The translations under genes and the position numbers were made by a program. DNA of 64,000 bases, taken from positions 496,001 through 560,000 of the forward strand of contig NZ_JACAPR010000010.1 of NCBI RefSeq assembly GCF_013385635.1, given 5' to 3'. Every line of letters starts with the position of its first letter. Positions within the stretch are counted from its first letter, which is position 1. Source of the stretch: Pseudomonas gingeri (lineage in GTDB: Bacteria > Pseudomonadota > Gammaproteobacteria > Pseudomonadales > Pseudomonadaceae). Below are positions 48,276-57,469 of this stretch, in pieces. The notes under the pieces are model-generated. The model was not told the DNA's origin. It did not search any database and saw nothing but the letters and a program-made list of their open reading frames with translations.

Positions 48276-49268
48276 ATGAACACACCCCGCATCATCCAGG
48301 TACTGGCTTTCCCCAATGTGCAGGTGCTCGATGTCACCGGGCCGTTGCAGGTATTTGCCTCGGCCAACGATCTGGCCCGTTCCCAGGGCTTGCCGTTGCC
48401 CTATGCACCGCGGGTGATTGCCGCCGAGGCCGGGCCGGTGATGAGTTCGGCGGGCCTGGCGCTGGTGGCCGAGCCGCTGCCGGCGGCAACCACGCCCTGC
48501 GACAGTTTGATCATCGCCGGCGGCTGGGGGACTTACGCCGCTGCCGAAGACCCGGCGCTGGTGGAATGGGTGCGCCAGCAAGCCGCCTGCGCGCGACGGG
48601 TCGCCTCGGTGTGCACCGGGGCGTTCCTGCTGGCGGCCAGCGGCTGGCTGGATGGACGGCGAGTCGCCACGCATTGGACCCGCTGTGAGCAACTGGCCGA
48701 GCAATACCCGAAGTTGCAGGTCGAGCCCAACCCGATCTTTATCAATGACGGACCGGTCTGGACGTCCGCCGGGGTCACCGCCGGTATCGATTTGTCCCTG
48801 GCACTGGTGGAGCAGGACCTGGGGCGGCCGATGGCGCTGGAAGTCGCCCGGCACCTGGTGGTGTTTCTCAAGCGTCCGGGGGGGCAGTCGCAGTTCAGCG
48901 CGACCTTGTCCCTGCAGAAGTCCGGTAGTCGGTTTGGCGACCTGCATGCATGGATCGCCGAACACCTGGCGATGGACCTGTCGATCCCGATCCTGGCGCA
49001 GCAGGTGGGCATGAGCGAGCGCAGTTTTGTCCGTCATTACCGCACGGAGACCGGCCAGACGCCGGCCCGTGCCATCGAGAATCTCCGTGTGGAAAGCGCT
49101 CGTCGCCTGCTCAGCGACACCGCCACGCCGATCAAGCGGATAGCCGCCCGCTGCGGCTTTGGCAGCGAGGAGACCTTGCGTCGCAGTTTCCTGCGGGCCC
49201 TGGGTGTGACACCCCAGGCCTATCGCGAGCGCTTCAGTGGCAGCGGGCTAACGAGAGCGGACGCCTGA
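48276..49268 (+). CDS. GlxA-family transcriptional regulator (DJ-1/PfpI plus AraC HTH)
   Basis: 330 residues from ATG 48276 (MNTPRIIQVLAFPNVQVLDV). Residues 1-190 are a DJ-1/PfpI-like domain with the elbow RRVASVCTGAFLLAASG; residues 215-320 form an AraC-type double HTH: LSIPILAQQVGMSERSFVRH and KRIAARCGFGSEETLRRSFL followed by RALGVTPQAYRERF. This architecture is typical of regulators of amine or small-molecule catabolism. It faces the isonitrile hydratase-like gene; the gap contains repeated GGCGTA/TACGCC motifs between 48236 and 48275 that may be its binding sites. Confidence 0.9.
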   Translation: MNTPRIIQVLAFPNVQVLDVTGPLQVFASANDLARSQGLPLPYAPRVIAAEAGPVMSSAGLALVAEPLPAATTPCDSLIIAGGWGTYAAAEDPALVEWVRQQAACARRVASVCTGAFLLAASGWLDGRRVATHWTRCEQLAEQYPKLQVEPNPIFINDGPVWTSAGVTAGIDLSLALVEQDLGRPMALEVARHLVVFLKRPGGQSQFSATLSLQKSGSRFGDLHAWIAEHLAMDLSIPILAQQVGMSERSFVRHYRTETGQTPARAIENLRVESARRLLSDTATPIKRIAARCGFGSEETLRRSFLRALGVTPQAYRERFSGSGLTRADA

Positions 49269-49269
49269 A

Positions 49270-49335
49270 CGATCGTTCCCGCGCTCCTGCGTGGGAATGC
49301 TTCCCGGGGCGCTCCGCGTCCGCGTTTGCGGCAAG
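49270..49335. repeat. partial REP-type element
   Basis: GATCGTTCCCGCGC / GCGTGGGAA pairing and a following GGGGCGCTCCGCGTCC, a degenerate member of the GATCGTTCCCACGC family. Confidence 0.7.
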
Positions 49336-49337
49336 AG

Positions 49338-50804
49338 TCACACCTTGATGCGCTGCCCCTGCAACACTTCCTGTTCGCGCCCGGCACTGTTGACGTTGAC
49401 GGTGCGGGCGAAGCTCAGCCGATCGCCGTCGAACACACACAGCACCCGGTCGCGAAACGCGGTCTGCGGGTAGATCCAGGTCATTTCCAGGGTCTTGCCA
49501 TCCAGCCAGCGGGCACCGGCGACGATCTGCGCGCTCTTGAATTCGTAACCGTGGTGCAGGGCCCGTCCCGGCATATCGGTGACGCCGCGCAGCCACTGCC
49601 CGATGCCTACCTCCAGGGCATGGCTGGCATGGGTATCGGTTAGCTGGAACCGCAGCAGATTATCTTCAAAGGCAAAGGACAGCTGGCGGACGCCGAGGTT
49701 GTTGGCCTGCACCTCGAAGACCCCCGAAGGGGCCGCTGACGGCGCGCCGCTGGAAACCAGTGCAGGGGTTTCGCCCATGCGCGCCAGGCGCTGTTGCAGT
49801 CGTGCATCCGCCTCCGGACGCGGTTGCGTGTCGTTGCCGAAGGCAGCCGGGAAGTGGCGTTCGATAAAGGGAATCACCTCGGCGGAATTCTTCATGCCGC
49901 CGACGATGGCGAGGGTGGCGCCGTATTCGGGAAACACCATGGCCATCTGCACGAACACGCCGACGGCGGTATAGGCGTGGTGTGGCTTGATCGCCCAGTG
50001 GTAACCGTAGCGGCTGTCCGGGCCACCTTGTGGGCGGGTGGCGGCCTCGACCCAGTCCTCCGGCAGGATCCGCCGGCCTTCCCACATCCCGCCCTGGGCA
50101 TGCAGGATCGCCAGCTTGAGCATCGCCCAGACCGGCGCGGTCAGGCCGTTGCCGCCGGGATTGACGCCATCGGGACCGATGGCCCAGCGCTCGTTATCGA
50201 TGCCCAGCGGGACGAACAGGCGGGGCTTGAGGTATTCGTGCAGGGTCTGTCCGGTCACCCGGTTGATCAGGGCCGAGAGCATGTAGCTGGCGGCACTGGT
50301 ATAGACGTAATGGCTGCCGGGGGCATAGGCCAGGGGGATCTTGAAGTACTCGGTGATCCAGCTGGTGTCGATGGCGCGCCATACCGACCCCGAGGTGTTC
50401 GAGGCATGGCCGGTACGCATGGTCAGCAGGTGCTCGACGGTCAGGTCCGCCAGCCGCGGGTCGGCATCGGCCGGCAGGTGCTCGGGAAAGAATGCCGCCA
50501 CCCGGTCATCCAGCTTCAGCAGGCCTTCTTCCACGGCCAGGCCGATGGCGCAGGCGGTGAAGCTCTTGGCCACCGAATGCAGGACGCGGGGTTCGTTCGG
50601 GTCGCAGGGCCAGCTCCAGCCTTCGGCGACCACATGGCCGTGGCGGTGCAGCATCAGGCCATGCAGGTCGAGGCCGGCAGCCTGGACTTCGTCGAGGAAG
50701 GCGCGCACATGGTCGGCATCGATGCCGACACTGCCGGGGGTGGCGCGGGGCAGGCCATCGTGGGAGGTGCGGGGCAGGGTGGGTGTTGCGCAATCGCTAG
50801 GCAT
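49338..50804 (-). CDS. serine hydrolase of the beta-lactamase / class C PBP family
   Basis: 488 residues. The SxxK catalytic motif is Ser77-Val-Ala-Lys80 in VLHSVAKSFTACAIGLAVEE; YTSAASYMLSALINR supplies the tyrosine (YxN-like) motif, and RYGYHWAIKPHHAY and YGATLAIVGGMKNS complete the pocket. Residues about 385-488 form an extra beta-rich C-terminal domain. No signal peptide, so it is likely cytoplasmic, which argues against a cell-wall role and for an esterase, amidase or peptidase acting on an imported small molecule. It follows a LysR gene by 33 bp on the same strand, near the peptide transport cluster. Confidence 0.85.
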   Translation of the reverse strand: MPSDCATPTLPRTSHDGLPRATPGSVGIDADHVRAFLDEVQAAGLDLHGLMLHRHGHVVAEGWSWPCDPNEPRVLHSVAKSFTACAIGLAVEEGLLKLDDRVAAFFPEHLPADADPRLADLTVEHLLTMRTGHASNTSGSVWRAIDTSWITEYFKIPLAYAPGSHYVYTSAASYMLSALINRVTGQTLHEYLKPRLFVPLGIDNERWAIGPDGVNPGGNGLTAPVWAMLKLAILHAQGGMWEGRRILPEDWVEAATRPQGGPDSRYGYHWAIKPHHAYTAVGVFVQMAMVFPEYGATLAIVGGMKNSAEVIPFIERHFPAAFGNDTQPRPEADARLQQRLARMGETPALVSSGAPSAAPSGVFEVQANNLGVRQLSFAFEDNLLRFQLTDTHASHALEVGIGQWLRGVTDMPGRALHHGYEFKSAQIVAGARWLDGKTLEMTWIYPQTAFRDRVLCVFDGDRLSFARTVNVNSAGREQEVLQGQRIKV

Positions 50805-50837
50805 GGACAGGCTCGGCGTCTTCGGGGGAGGAGTGGA

Positions 50838-51752
50838 TCAGCGGGTACGGTGCACCAGCCGTGAATAGGAAATCAGCATGCTGGTCAGCTCCTGGCTGAC
50901 GCTGGTCAGCGGCGAGGCGCGACGGCTGATCAGGCAGACATCGCGCGACGCCAGGGGCTCTTCGATGGCGATGGTGGTCAGGGCGCTGGAAAACAGTTTC
51001 ATCCCCGGCAGCATGCGCGGCTCGATGGTCAGGTAGTCGGTTTCCGAGACGATGTGCAGGGTTTCCAGCAGAGAGTCGGTGGTGATGGCGATCTTCGGCG
51101 GCGCCAGGCCCTGGGCGCGAAACAGTTCGGTCAGGCGGTTTTCCGCGCCGCCCACCACGCCTGCCGGGCGCACGCTGATCCACTGGCAGTCGGTGAGGGC
51201 CTGTACCGAGCGGGCCTGGGCCTGGGGGTGACCCTTGCGCGCGATGATGCCGGCGTTGGAGCTGTAGAGGCGGTCGATGGACAGGTCGATATCGCTGACA
51301 TTCGGGGCCAGCGGGCAGAGCACGAAATCCAGGCGGCCGTCGCGGACCTTTTCGATCAGGCCCTTGGTCGAACCGCTCGCCACGTGCACCTGCATGCGCG
51401 GGAAGCGCTGGGTGAAGCTGCTCAGCACCGGCAGGAGCAGTTCGGCCAGGGGCTCGGAGGTCACGCCCAGGGCGATATGGCCTTCGGGTTCGCCTTTCCA
51501 GGGTTGCAGGTCGAGCAGGGCACGTTCGCAATCGAGGGTGATGGAGCGGGCGCGGATCAGGAACACCTCACCGGCCGGAGTCAGGTTGATGCCCTGGTTC
51601 GAGCGCTGCAGCAAGACCACGCCGAGTTCTTTTTCCAGGGTCTGGATCGATTGCGTCAGGGTACTTTGGGCGACATCCAGTTGACGTGCGGCAGAACGGA
51701 AACTGCCCTTTTCAACCACGGAACAGAACGCGCGAAGATGGGTGAGAGTCAT
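50838..51752 (-). CDS. LysR-family regulator
   Basis: 304 residues. HTH: FRSAARQLDVAQSTLTQSIQ, then TLEKELGVVLLQRSNQGINL. Effector domain begins PEGHIALGVTSEPLAELLLP and resembles the NAC/CynR branch. It is the first gene of a two-gene minus-strand unit with the serine hydrolase. The plus-strand transporter cluster begins 580 bp away on the other side, and a palindrome at 52158-52181 with a LysR-like layout lies in that gap, so it may control both directions. Confidence 0.9.
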   Translation of the reverse strand: MTLTHLRAFCSVVEKGSFRSAARQLDVAQSTLTQSIQTLEKELGVVLLQRSNQGINLTPAGEVFLIRARSITLDCERALLDLQPWKGEPEGHIALGVTSEPLAELLLPVLSSFTQRFPRMQVHVASGSTKGLIEKVRDGRLDFVLCPLAPNVSDIDLSIDRLYSSNAGIIARKGHPQAQARSVQALTDCQWISVRPAGVVGGAENRLTELFRAQGLAPPKIAITTDSLLETLHIVSETDYLTIEPRMLPGMKLFSSALTTIAIEEPLASRDVCLISRRASPLTSVSQELTSMLISYSRLVHRTR

Positions 51753-52332
51753 GACGGTCGGCCTCGTTTCGTTCGTTATTGATCAAGCTGTTCCAGTTGT
51801 TGTGTGCACGACGTTAATTATCGAATGAGAATTGTTTGTAGGGCGAAAACCGGGTCGTCCAATAATGCACCGGCCGCAGCTTATCGGATGCCAATTGGCC
51901 TTGAAAGATCGGTATTGACGATCAGGTTCAGTATTTCTGATCACTGAAATCGCAATTTTTTCCGCTCCAGGGCCCGATTTCTCGGTAGGGTTGAGCCATG
52001 ACCACAACGGACCAGGGGTTGATCGCCTGGACCGATCCCGATCACTCCGAGCGTTCTTCTCAAGTTCCTCGGGTTGCTTCTAAGATCGGTTCCGGAACAT
52101 GAACACGGTGTCGGGGCATTGATTGGAAATACCCGCTTCAGTGAGTCTGACCAAATATTATCAATACCCGGTTATTGATAAACGAAAGGTTATAAGCGAT
52201 TCGATAGTGCTGCGGCCTATGGGATAAGCGCGATTAAAACAACAACAAATCATGAGGTGTTCGGCCGTGCCTGTTCTTGGGTCCTGCCAGCGTCCGAACC
52301 CGAGCTTAAGGATCATTTAGGGTGCATTTATC
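51753..52332. promoter_or_regulatory. long divergent control region with an operator-like palindrome
   Basis: 580 bp without a credible gene. At 52158-52181 TTATCAATA and TATTGATAA form perfect 9-base arms around CCCGGT, the kind of site bound by LysR-type or similar dimers. The region around 51780-51960 is AT-rich and should hold the LysR gene promoter. AAGGATC about 20 bases before the SBP start is its likely ribosome-binding region. Confidence 0.6.
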
Positions 52333-53892
52333 ATGAATAAGACTTTAATCCTGGCTGGCGCCTTGTCAGCTGCGCTGATGGGCACCGCTCACGCCGAGAA
52401 TCTGTTGAAGGTGGCGTTGAACGCCGACATTCGCAGCACCGAGCCAGGGGTCAACCGTGACACCAACTCCGACGCGATCATCCTGCACATTACCGAAGGA
52501 CTGGTGGCCTTCCGTGAAGATGCGACCGTCGGCCCGCTGCTGGCCAAGGATGTGCAGATGTCCGACGACGGTCTGCGCTATACCTTCCATCTGCGTGACG
52601 GGGTGAAATTTCAGAACGGCGCGCCGTTGACCTCGGCCGAAGTGCTGTGGACCTGGAAGCATTACCTGGACCCGAAGACCCAATGGCGCTGCGCCCCCGA
52701 GTTCGACGGCCATGGCGGCGCGAAAATCGTCGATATCAGCGCGCCGGATGCACTGACCGTGGTGTTCACCCTCGACAAGCCCAACGGCCTGTTCCTCACC
52801 AGCACCGCGCTGCCCGAATGTGGCGGCAGCGGCATCCTGCATCCGGACTCGGTGGTGGACGGCCAGTGGAAAGCACCGATCGGCACCGGTCCGTTCCGCC
52901 TGGGTGAGTGGAAGCCCGGCCAGTATGTCGAACTGCTGCGCAACGCCAACTACACCCCGCGCGATGAGAAGTCCCCGGACGGTTACACCGGCAACAAGAG
53001 CACCAGCCTGGACCGCGTCCGCCTGCTGGTGATTCCGGACCCGGCGGCAGCCAAGGCGGCATTGCTGTCGAAGAACGTCGACCTGCTGATCGACGTCACC
53101 CCGCTGGACGCCACCGAACTGGCGGCCAGCCCCGGTATCAAGGTTACGTCCAGCGGCACCATGTCGGTCAATGCCTTGCTGTTCCAGACCCGTGACCCGT
53201 TGCTCAAGGACGTGCGCCTGCGCCAGGCCATCGCCCATGCCCTGGATTCCGCGCAGATCGTTGCTGCGCTCACCGGCGGGCGCTCCCAGGCCAACAACTC
53301 GATGGTCGCCAGCGGCAGCCATTATCACAAGGCGGCGCAGGACCTGGGTTTCAATTTCGACCCGGCGAAAACCGCGCAACTGCTGCGCGAGGCCGGCTAC
53401 AAGGGCGAACCGATCAAGCTGATCGTCAACAAGCGCTACGCCGCGATCTTCGACATGGGCGTGTTCGTCCAGGCCATGGCCAAGGCCAGCGGCATCAACC
53501 TGGAACTGGAAACCCTGGAGTGGGGCACCCAGCTCGAACGCTACCAGACCGGCAACTACCAGATGATGGCTTTCCCCTATTCCGAGCGCCTGGACCCGGC
53601 CCTGAGCTTCGACTCGGTGACCGGCGACAAGGACAAGGAACCGCGCAAGGTCTGGGACAACCCCGACGCTCGCCAATGGCTGCGCGAAGCCCAGCGTGAA
53701 TCCGACATCGACAAGCGCCAGGCGCTGTTCGACCAGTTGCATCGACAGATGCTCAAGGATGTACCGATGATCCCGATGTACAACGGCAATGCGATTGCCG
53801 CCTCCCGCGATTATGTGCAGGGCCTGCGCACCTGGCCGGTTTCCAAGCCACGCCTGTGGACCGTCAGCGTGCCTGCGTCCGGGAGTAACTGA
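52333..53892 (+). CDS. ABC transporter substrate-binding protein, peptide/nickel (family 5) type
   Basis: 519 residues. Signal peptide NKTLILAGALSAALMGTAHA, then the mature N-terminus ENLLKVALNADIRSTEPGVN. Family 5 landmarks: LHITEGLVAFREDATVGPLL, DGLRYTFHLRDGVKFQNGAP and LTSAEVLWTWKHYLDP (the SBP_bac_5 signature), PIGTGPFRLGEWKPGQ, and DVRLRQAIAHALDSAQI. Such proteins bind di- or oligopeptides, opines, glutathione or other amide-containing molecules in the periplasm. First gene of a transport operon; the permease starts 2 bp after its stop. Confidence 0.93.
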   Translation: MNKTLILAGALSAALMGTAHAENLLKVALNADIRSTEPGVNRDTNSDAIILHITEGLVAFREDATVGPLLAKDVQMSDDGLRYTFHLRDGVKFQNGAPLTSAEVLWTWKHYLDPKTQWRCAPEFDGHGGAKIVDISAPDALTVVFTLDKPNGLFLTSTALPECGGSGILHPDSVVDGQWKAPIGTGPFRLGEWKPGQYVELLRNANYTPRDEKSPDGYTGNKSTSLDRVRLLVIPDPAAAKAALLSKNVDLLIDVTPLDATELAASPGIKVTSSGTMSVNALLFQTRDPLLKDVRLRQAIAHALDSAQIVAALTGGRSQANNSMVASGSHYHKAAQDLGFNFDPAKTAQLLREAGYKGEPIKLIVNKRYAAIFDMGVFVQAMAKASGINLELETLEWGTQLERYQTGNYQMMAFPYSERLDPALSFDSVTGDKDKEPRKVWDNPDARQWLREAQRESDIDKRQALFDQLHRQMLKDVPMIPMYNGNAIAASRDYVQGLRTWPVSKPRLWTVSVPASGSN

Positions 53893-53894
53893 GG

Positions 53895-54836
53895 ATGTTG
53901 CGTTTCATCGTTCAACGGCTGGCAATGGCGATCCCGACCTTGCTGCTGATCTCGCTGATGGTCTTCGCGATCATCCGCCTGGTGCCGGGTGATCCGGCGC
54001 TGTTGATGCTCGGCGACATGGCCGACGCCCACAGCCTGGAAGTCACCCGTGCCGCCCTGGGCCTCGACCAGCCGCTGCCGTTGCAGTTCGTGATCTGGCT
54101 CAAGGCCGTGTTCAGCGGCGACCTGGGCCACTCGATCACCACCAGCGAGGCGGTGCTGCCGCTGATCCTCGAACGTTTCCAGGTCAGCGCCGGGATCGTC
54201 CTGGTGTCGGTGCTGCTGGCGGCCCTGATCGCGGTACCGGCCGGCCTGCTGTCGGCCTGGAAACAGAACAGCACGCTGGATTTCGGCGTGGTGTCGACGG
54301 CCACGCTGCTGCTGTCGATCCCCAGCTTCTGGCTCGGCTTGCTGTTGCTCTACGCCTTCGGTATCAAGCTGGGCTGGTTGCCGGTGGTGGGGTATGTGTC
54401 GTTCGGCACGGCGCCGTGGCAGGCCCTGAGCTATATCGTCCTGCCGATCGTCACGCTGACTCTGGTGGAACTCGGGGCGATCACGCGGATGGCCCGGGCC
54501 AGTGCCATTGAAGTGCTGCGCCTGGAGTACATCACCCATGCCCGGGCCAAGGGCCTGTCGGAGCGGGCGGTGTTGTGGCGTCACGCGCTGCGCAACTCCT
54601 TTGCGCCGACGTTGACCCTGATCGGCCTGATCCTGGGCAACCTGCTCAGCGGCATCGCCGTGCTGGAAACCGTGTTCACCCTGCCGGGCATCGGCCGCCT
54701 GATGGTCGACGCCATCTACGCCCGGGACTACCCGGTGCTGCAAGGCTGCCTGCTGCTGGTGACCTTTGTCTATGTGCTGGTCAACCTGTTGGTGGACCTG
54801 CTGTACCCGCTCTTCGACCCCAGGGTTAAGTTATGA
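53895..54836 (+). CDS. ABC transporter permease, DppB-type
   Basis: 313 residues, six membrane segments. Begins MLRFIVQRLAMAIPTLLLIS, the usual start of the DppB/OppB family; the EAA loop is LEYITHARAKGLSERAVLWR (residues ~213-232), which contacts the ATPase. Inner-membrane half of the channel together with the next gene, which it overlaps by 4 bp. Confidence 0.94.
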   Translation: MLRFIVQRLAMAIPTLLLISLMVFAIIRLVPGDPALLMLGDMADAHSLEVTRAALGLDQPLPLQFVIWLKAVFSGDLGHSITTSEAVLPLILERFQVSAGIVLVSVLLAALIAVPAGLLSAWKQNSTLDFGVVSTATLLLSIPSFWLGLLLLYAFGIKLGWLPVVGYVSFGTAPWQALSYIVLPIVTLTLVELGAITRMARASAIEVLRLEYITHARAKGLSERAVLWRHALRNSFAPTLTLIGLILGNLLSGIAVLETVFTLPGIGRLMVDAIYARDYPVLQGCLLLVTFVYVLVNLLVDLLYPLFDPRVKL

Positions 54837-55711
54837 ATAAGCCTCTTCCTGCCGCGCCCGAGGTGCTGTTGCCGGCGCCGGTGCGTGCCTCCAGGTCCTG
54901 GCGTGTGCCGCCGTTGAACGCGCTGATCGGCGCGCTCCTGCTGGCCCTGCTGTTGATCATGGCCTTGCTCGGCCTGGTCTGGACGCCCCACGATCCCTTG
55001 AGCCTGAACCTGCTGGCGCGCTTGCAGGCACCGACGGCCGCCCACTGGCTGGGGACCGACGAGTATGGCCGCGATGTGCTGAGCCGCTTGATGATCGGCG
55101 CGCACACCAGCCTGTGGGTCAGCATCCTCACCGTGACCCTGGCGATCAGCGCCGGGACGTTGCTGGGCCTGCTGGCCGGTTTCCTGCGTGGCTGGGTCGA
55201 CCGTGGCCTGATGATGGTCAACGACGCCTTGCTGGCATTTCCCGGCATCCTGCTGGCCCTGGGCCTGATGGCGATCATCGGTCCGAGCCTGTACGGCATC
55301 GTCTTCGCCCTGAGCCTGGCCTACACCCCTTCGGTGGTGCGGGTGGTGCGCGGCACGGTGCTGTCGCTGCGGGAGAAAGAGTTCGTCGAAGCCTCGCGGG
55401 TCATCGGCAACTCCGAGCTGTACACCATGCTGCGGCATATCGCGCCGAACTGCGTGGCACCGGTCTGCGTGCTGGCCACCAGCATGTTCGGCTGGGCGAT
55501 CCTCGCCGAAAGCTCCCTGAGCTTCCTCGGCCTGGGCGTGCCGCCACCGGCGGCGACCTGGGGCAACATGCTGGCGGCCAGCCGTCCGTATATCGCCACG
55601 GCCAGCTGGCTGGGACTGTTTCCCGGTGTCTGCATCGCCATGGCGCTGCTGGCGTTCAACCTCTGTGGCGACGCCTTGCGCGATCGTCTCGACCCGCGGA
55701 TGAGCAAGTGA
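54833..55711 (+). CDS. ABC transporter permease, DppC-type
   Basis: 292 residues. DppC/OppC-type N-terminus (PLNALIGALLLALLLIMALL), the conserved WLGTDEYGRDVLSRLMIGAH (residues ~64-83) and the EAA loop EKEFVEASRVIGNSELYTML near 181-200. About six membrane segments. Overlaps the DppB-type gene by 4 bp and ends 2 bp before the ATPase start, so subunits are made together. Confidence 0.94.
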   Translation: MNKPLPAAPEVLLPAPVRASRSWRVPPLNALIGALLLALLLIMALLGLVWTPHDPLSLNLLARLQAPTAAHWLGTDEYGRDVLSRLMIGAHTSLWVSILTVTLAISAGTLLGLLAGFLRGWVDRGLMMVNDALLAFPGILLALGLMAIIGPSLYGIVFALSLAYTPSVVRVVRGTVLSLREKEFVEASRVIGNSELYTMLRHIAPNCVAPVCVLATSMFGWAILAESSLSFLGLGVPPPAATWGNMLAASRPYIATASWLGLFPGVCIAMALLAFNLCGDALRDRLDPRMSK

Positions 55712-55713
55712 CC

Positions 55714-57357
55714 ATGACCACTACCGATGTATTGCTGGCGGTTGATCAGCTGAAAATCCGCGTGGGCGCCCACGGCCCGTTGGCGGTCAATGACCTGAGC
55801 TTCACCATTGCGCCCGGCGAGATCGTCGCGCTGGTGGGCGAATCCGGCAGCGGCAAGACCATGGCCGCCCGCGCCGCCATCGGCCTGCTGCCGCCGCCCC
55901 TGGAGCACTGCGGTGGCCAGGTGCGTTTCCAGGGACATGACCTCGGCCAGCTCAAACCCGAGCAACTGCGGGCCTTGCGTGGGGCGAAGATCGGCATGGT
56001 GTTCCAGGAACCCATGGTCTCCCTCAACCCGTCGATGAGCATTGGCGAGCAGATGGCCGAGGGCCTGCGCCTGCACACCCTGCTGAGCGACGCGCAGATC
56101 CGCCAGCGCAGCCTGGAGATGCTCGGCCATATCGGCATCAAGGATGCCGAGCGCTGCCTGGCGGCCTATCCCCATGAGTTTTCCGGCGGCATGCGCCAAC
56201 GGATCATGCTCGCCTCGGTGATGCTGCTGCGCCCGGCGCTGCTGATCGCCGACGAACCGACCACCGCCCTGGACTGCCTGGCGCAACTGGACGTGTTGAA
56301 GCTGATGCTTGAGCTGACCCGCGAGCAGGGTACGGCGATTCTGTTTATCAGCCATGACCTGTCCCTGGTGGCGCGTTATGCCGACAAGGTGGTGGTGATG
56401 CGCGAAGGCCGAGCGGTGGAGCAGGGCAGCATCCAGCAGATCCTGCTGGCGCCCAAGGCCGAGTACACCCGCCAGTTGCTGGAAGCGCTGCCACGACGCG
56501 GCGAGCTGGCCGCGTTGCCGAAGGCGGATCGACCGTTGCTGACGGTCAAGGACGTCTGTATCGAACATCCCGGCCCACGCAGCCTGTGGGGGCGCAGCCA
56601 GTCCAAGCGTGTGGTGCACTCGGCCAACCTGACCATCGCACCGGGGGAAACCCTGGCCCTGGTGGGCGGCAGCGGGTCCGGGAAAACCACCCTTGGCCGG
56701 GCGATCGTCGGCTTGAACCGCGCGTGTGCCGGTGCCATCGAGTTCGAAGGCGTGGACATTCTCAAGGCCGGCAACCGCGAGCATCGCCTGCAGTGCCAGA
56801 TGATCTTCCAGGACCCGTATTCGTCGCTCGATCCGCGCATGAAGATCGGCGATATCCTCGCCGAACCGCTGCGCCATGTACCCGGCATGACGACCGAGCA
56901 AAAGCGCGAACGGGTCACCAGGACCCTGGCGGATATCGGCCTGGCCGAGCAGTTTGTCGACCGCTTCCCGCACCAGTTGTCCGGCGGGCAGCGCCAGCGC
57001 GTGGCGATCGGCCGGGCCCTGGTCCGTCACCCGCGGCTGGTGATCGCCGATGAACCTATCTCGGCCCTGGACATGACCATCCAGAAGCAGATTCTCGAAC
57101 TGTTCGAACGCCTGCAGGCGCAGTACGGCTTCGCCTGCCTGTTTATCTCCCACGACCTGGCGGCGGTGGAGCGCATCGCCCATCGGGTCGCGGTGATGAG
57201 CGAGGGCAAGGTGGTGGAAATGGGCAGTCGCGACGAGATATTCGACCGCCCGCAACATCCCTACACCCGTAGATTGCTGGCCGCCGCCAGCCCCCTGGAG
57301 AAACTGGACAACGGTGGCTACCGCATCCGCCCGGCCCCCGTCCCGCTAGCGCTGTAA
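55714..57357 (+). CDS. fused double ATPase of the peptide ABC transporter (DppD-DppF type)
   Basis: 547 residues with two complete ABC domains. Domain 1 (residues ~5-265): Walker A GESGSGKT, signature FSGGMRQR, Walker B LLIADEPTTALD, switch His in FISHD. Domain 2 (~270-540): Walker A GGSGSGKTT, signature LSGGQRQR, Walker B LVIADEPISALD, FISHD. In most peptide transporters these are separate DppD and DppF proteins; here they are one chain. C-terminal oligopeptide-transporter tails (PYTRRLLAAASPLEK) follow the second domain. The ATG at 55714 was chosen; GTG 55708 is an alternative. The longer frame upstream overlaps the permease gene and is not coding. Confidence 0.93.
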   Translation: MTTTDVLLAVDQLKIRVGAHGPLAVNDLSFTIAPGEIVALVGESGSGKTMAARAAIGLLPPPLEHCGGQVRFQGHDLGQLKPEQLRALRGAKIGMVFQEPMVSLNPSMSIGEQMAEGLRLHTLLSDAQIRQRSLEMLGHIGIKDAERCLAAYPHEFSGGMRQRIMLASVMLLRPALLIADEPTTALDCLAQLDVLKLMLELTREQGTAILFISHDLSLVARYADKVVVMREGRAVEQGSIQQILLAPKAEYTRQLLEALPRRGELAALPKADRPLLTVKDVCIEHPGPRSLWGRSQSKRVVHSANLTIAPGETLALVGGSGSGKTTLGRAIVGLNRACAGAIEFEGVDILKAGNREHRLQCQMIFQDPYSSLDPRMKIGDILAEPLRHVPGMTTEQKRERVTRTLADIGLAEQFVDRFPHQLSGGQRQRVAIGRALVRHPRLVIADEPISALDMTIQKQILELFERLQAQYGFACLFISHDLAAVERIAHRVAVMSEGKVVEMGSRDEIFDRPQHPYTRRLLAAASPLEKLDNGGYRIRPAPVPLAL

Positions 57358-57378
57358 CCCAGGACTGACTTCACCCGC

Positions 57379-57401
57379 CGCGCAAATCGCCGATTTGCGC
57401 G
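57379..57401. terminator. perfect palindrome between the ATPase and porin genes
   Basis: CGCGCAAATCG, one central C, CGATTTGCGCG: an 11-base perfect arm pair 22 bp after the ATPase stop. There is no T run, so it may attenuate or protect the upstream mRNA, or be a protein-binding site, rather than be a strong terminator. Confidence 0.5.
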
Positions 57402-57469
57402 AACGGCGAAGCCATGTCCGAAGAACAACAAAAACACCCTACCTCTCGACACTGCCAGGAGCTAAAAAA

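Noticed and set aside
55114..55713. N-terminal extension of the fused ABC ATPase back to 55114
   Set aside because: It would overlap the DppC-type permease out of frame; the encoded Arg- and Gly-rich sequence is unlike any ATPase, and a good ATG lies at 55714.
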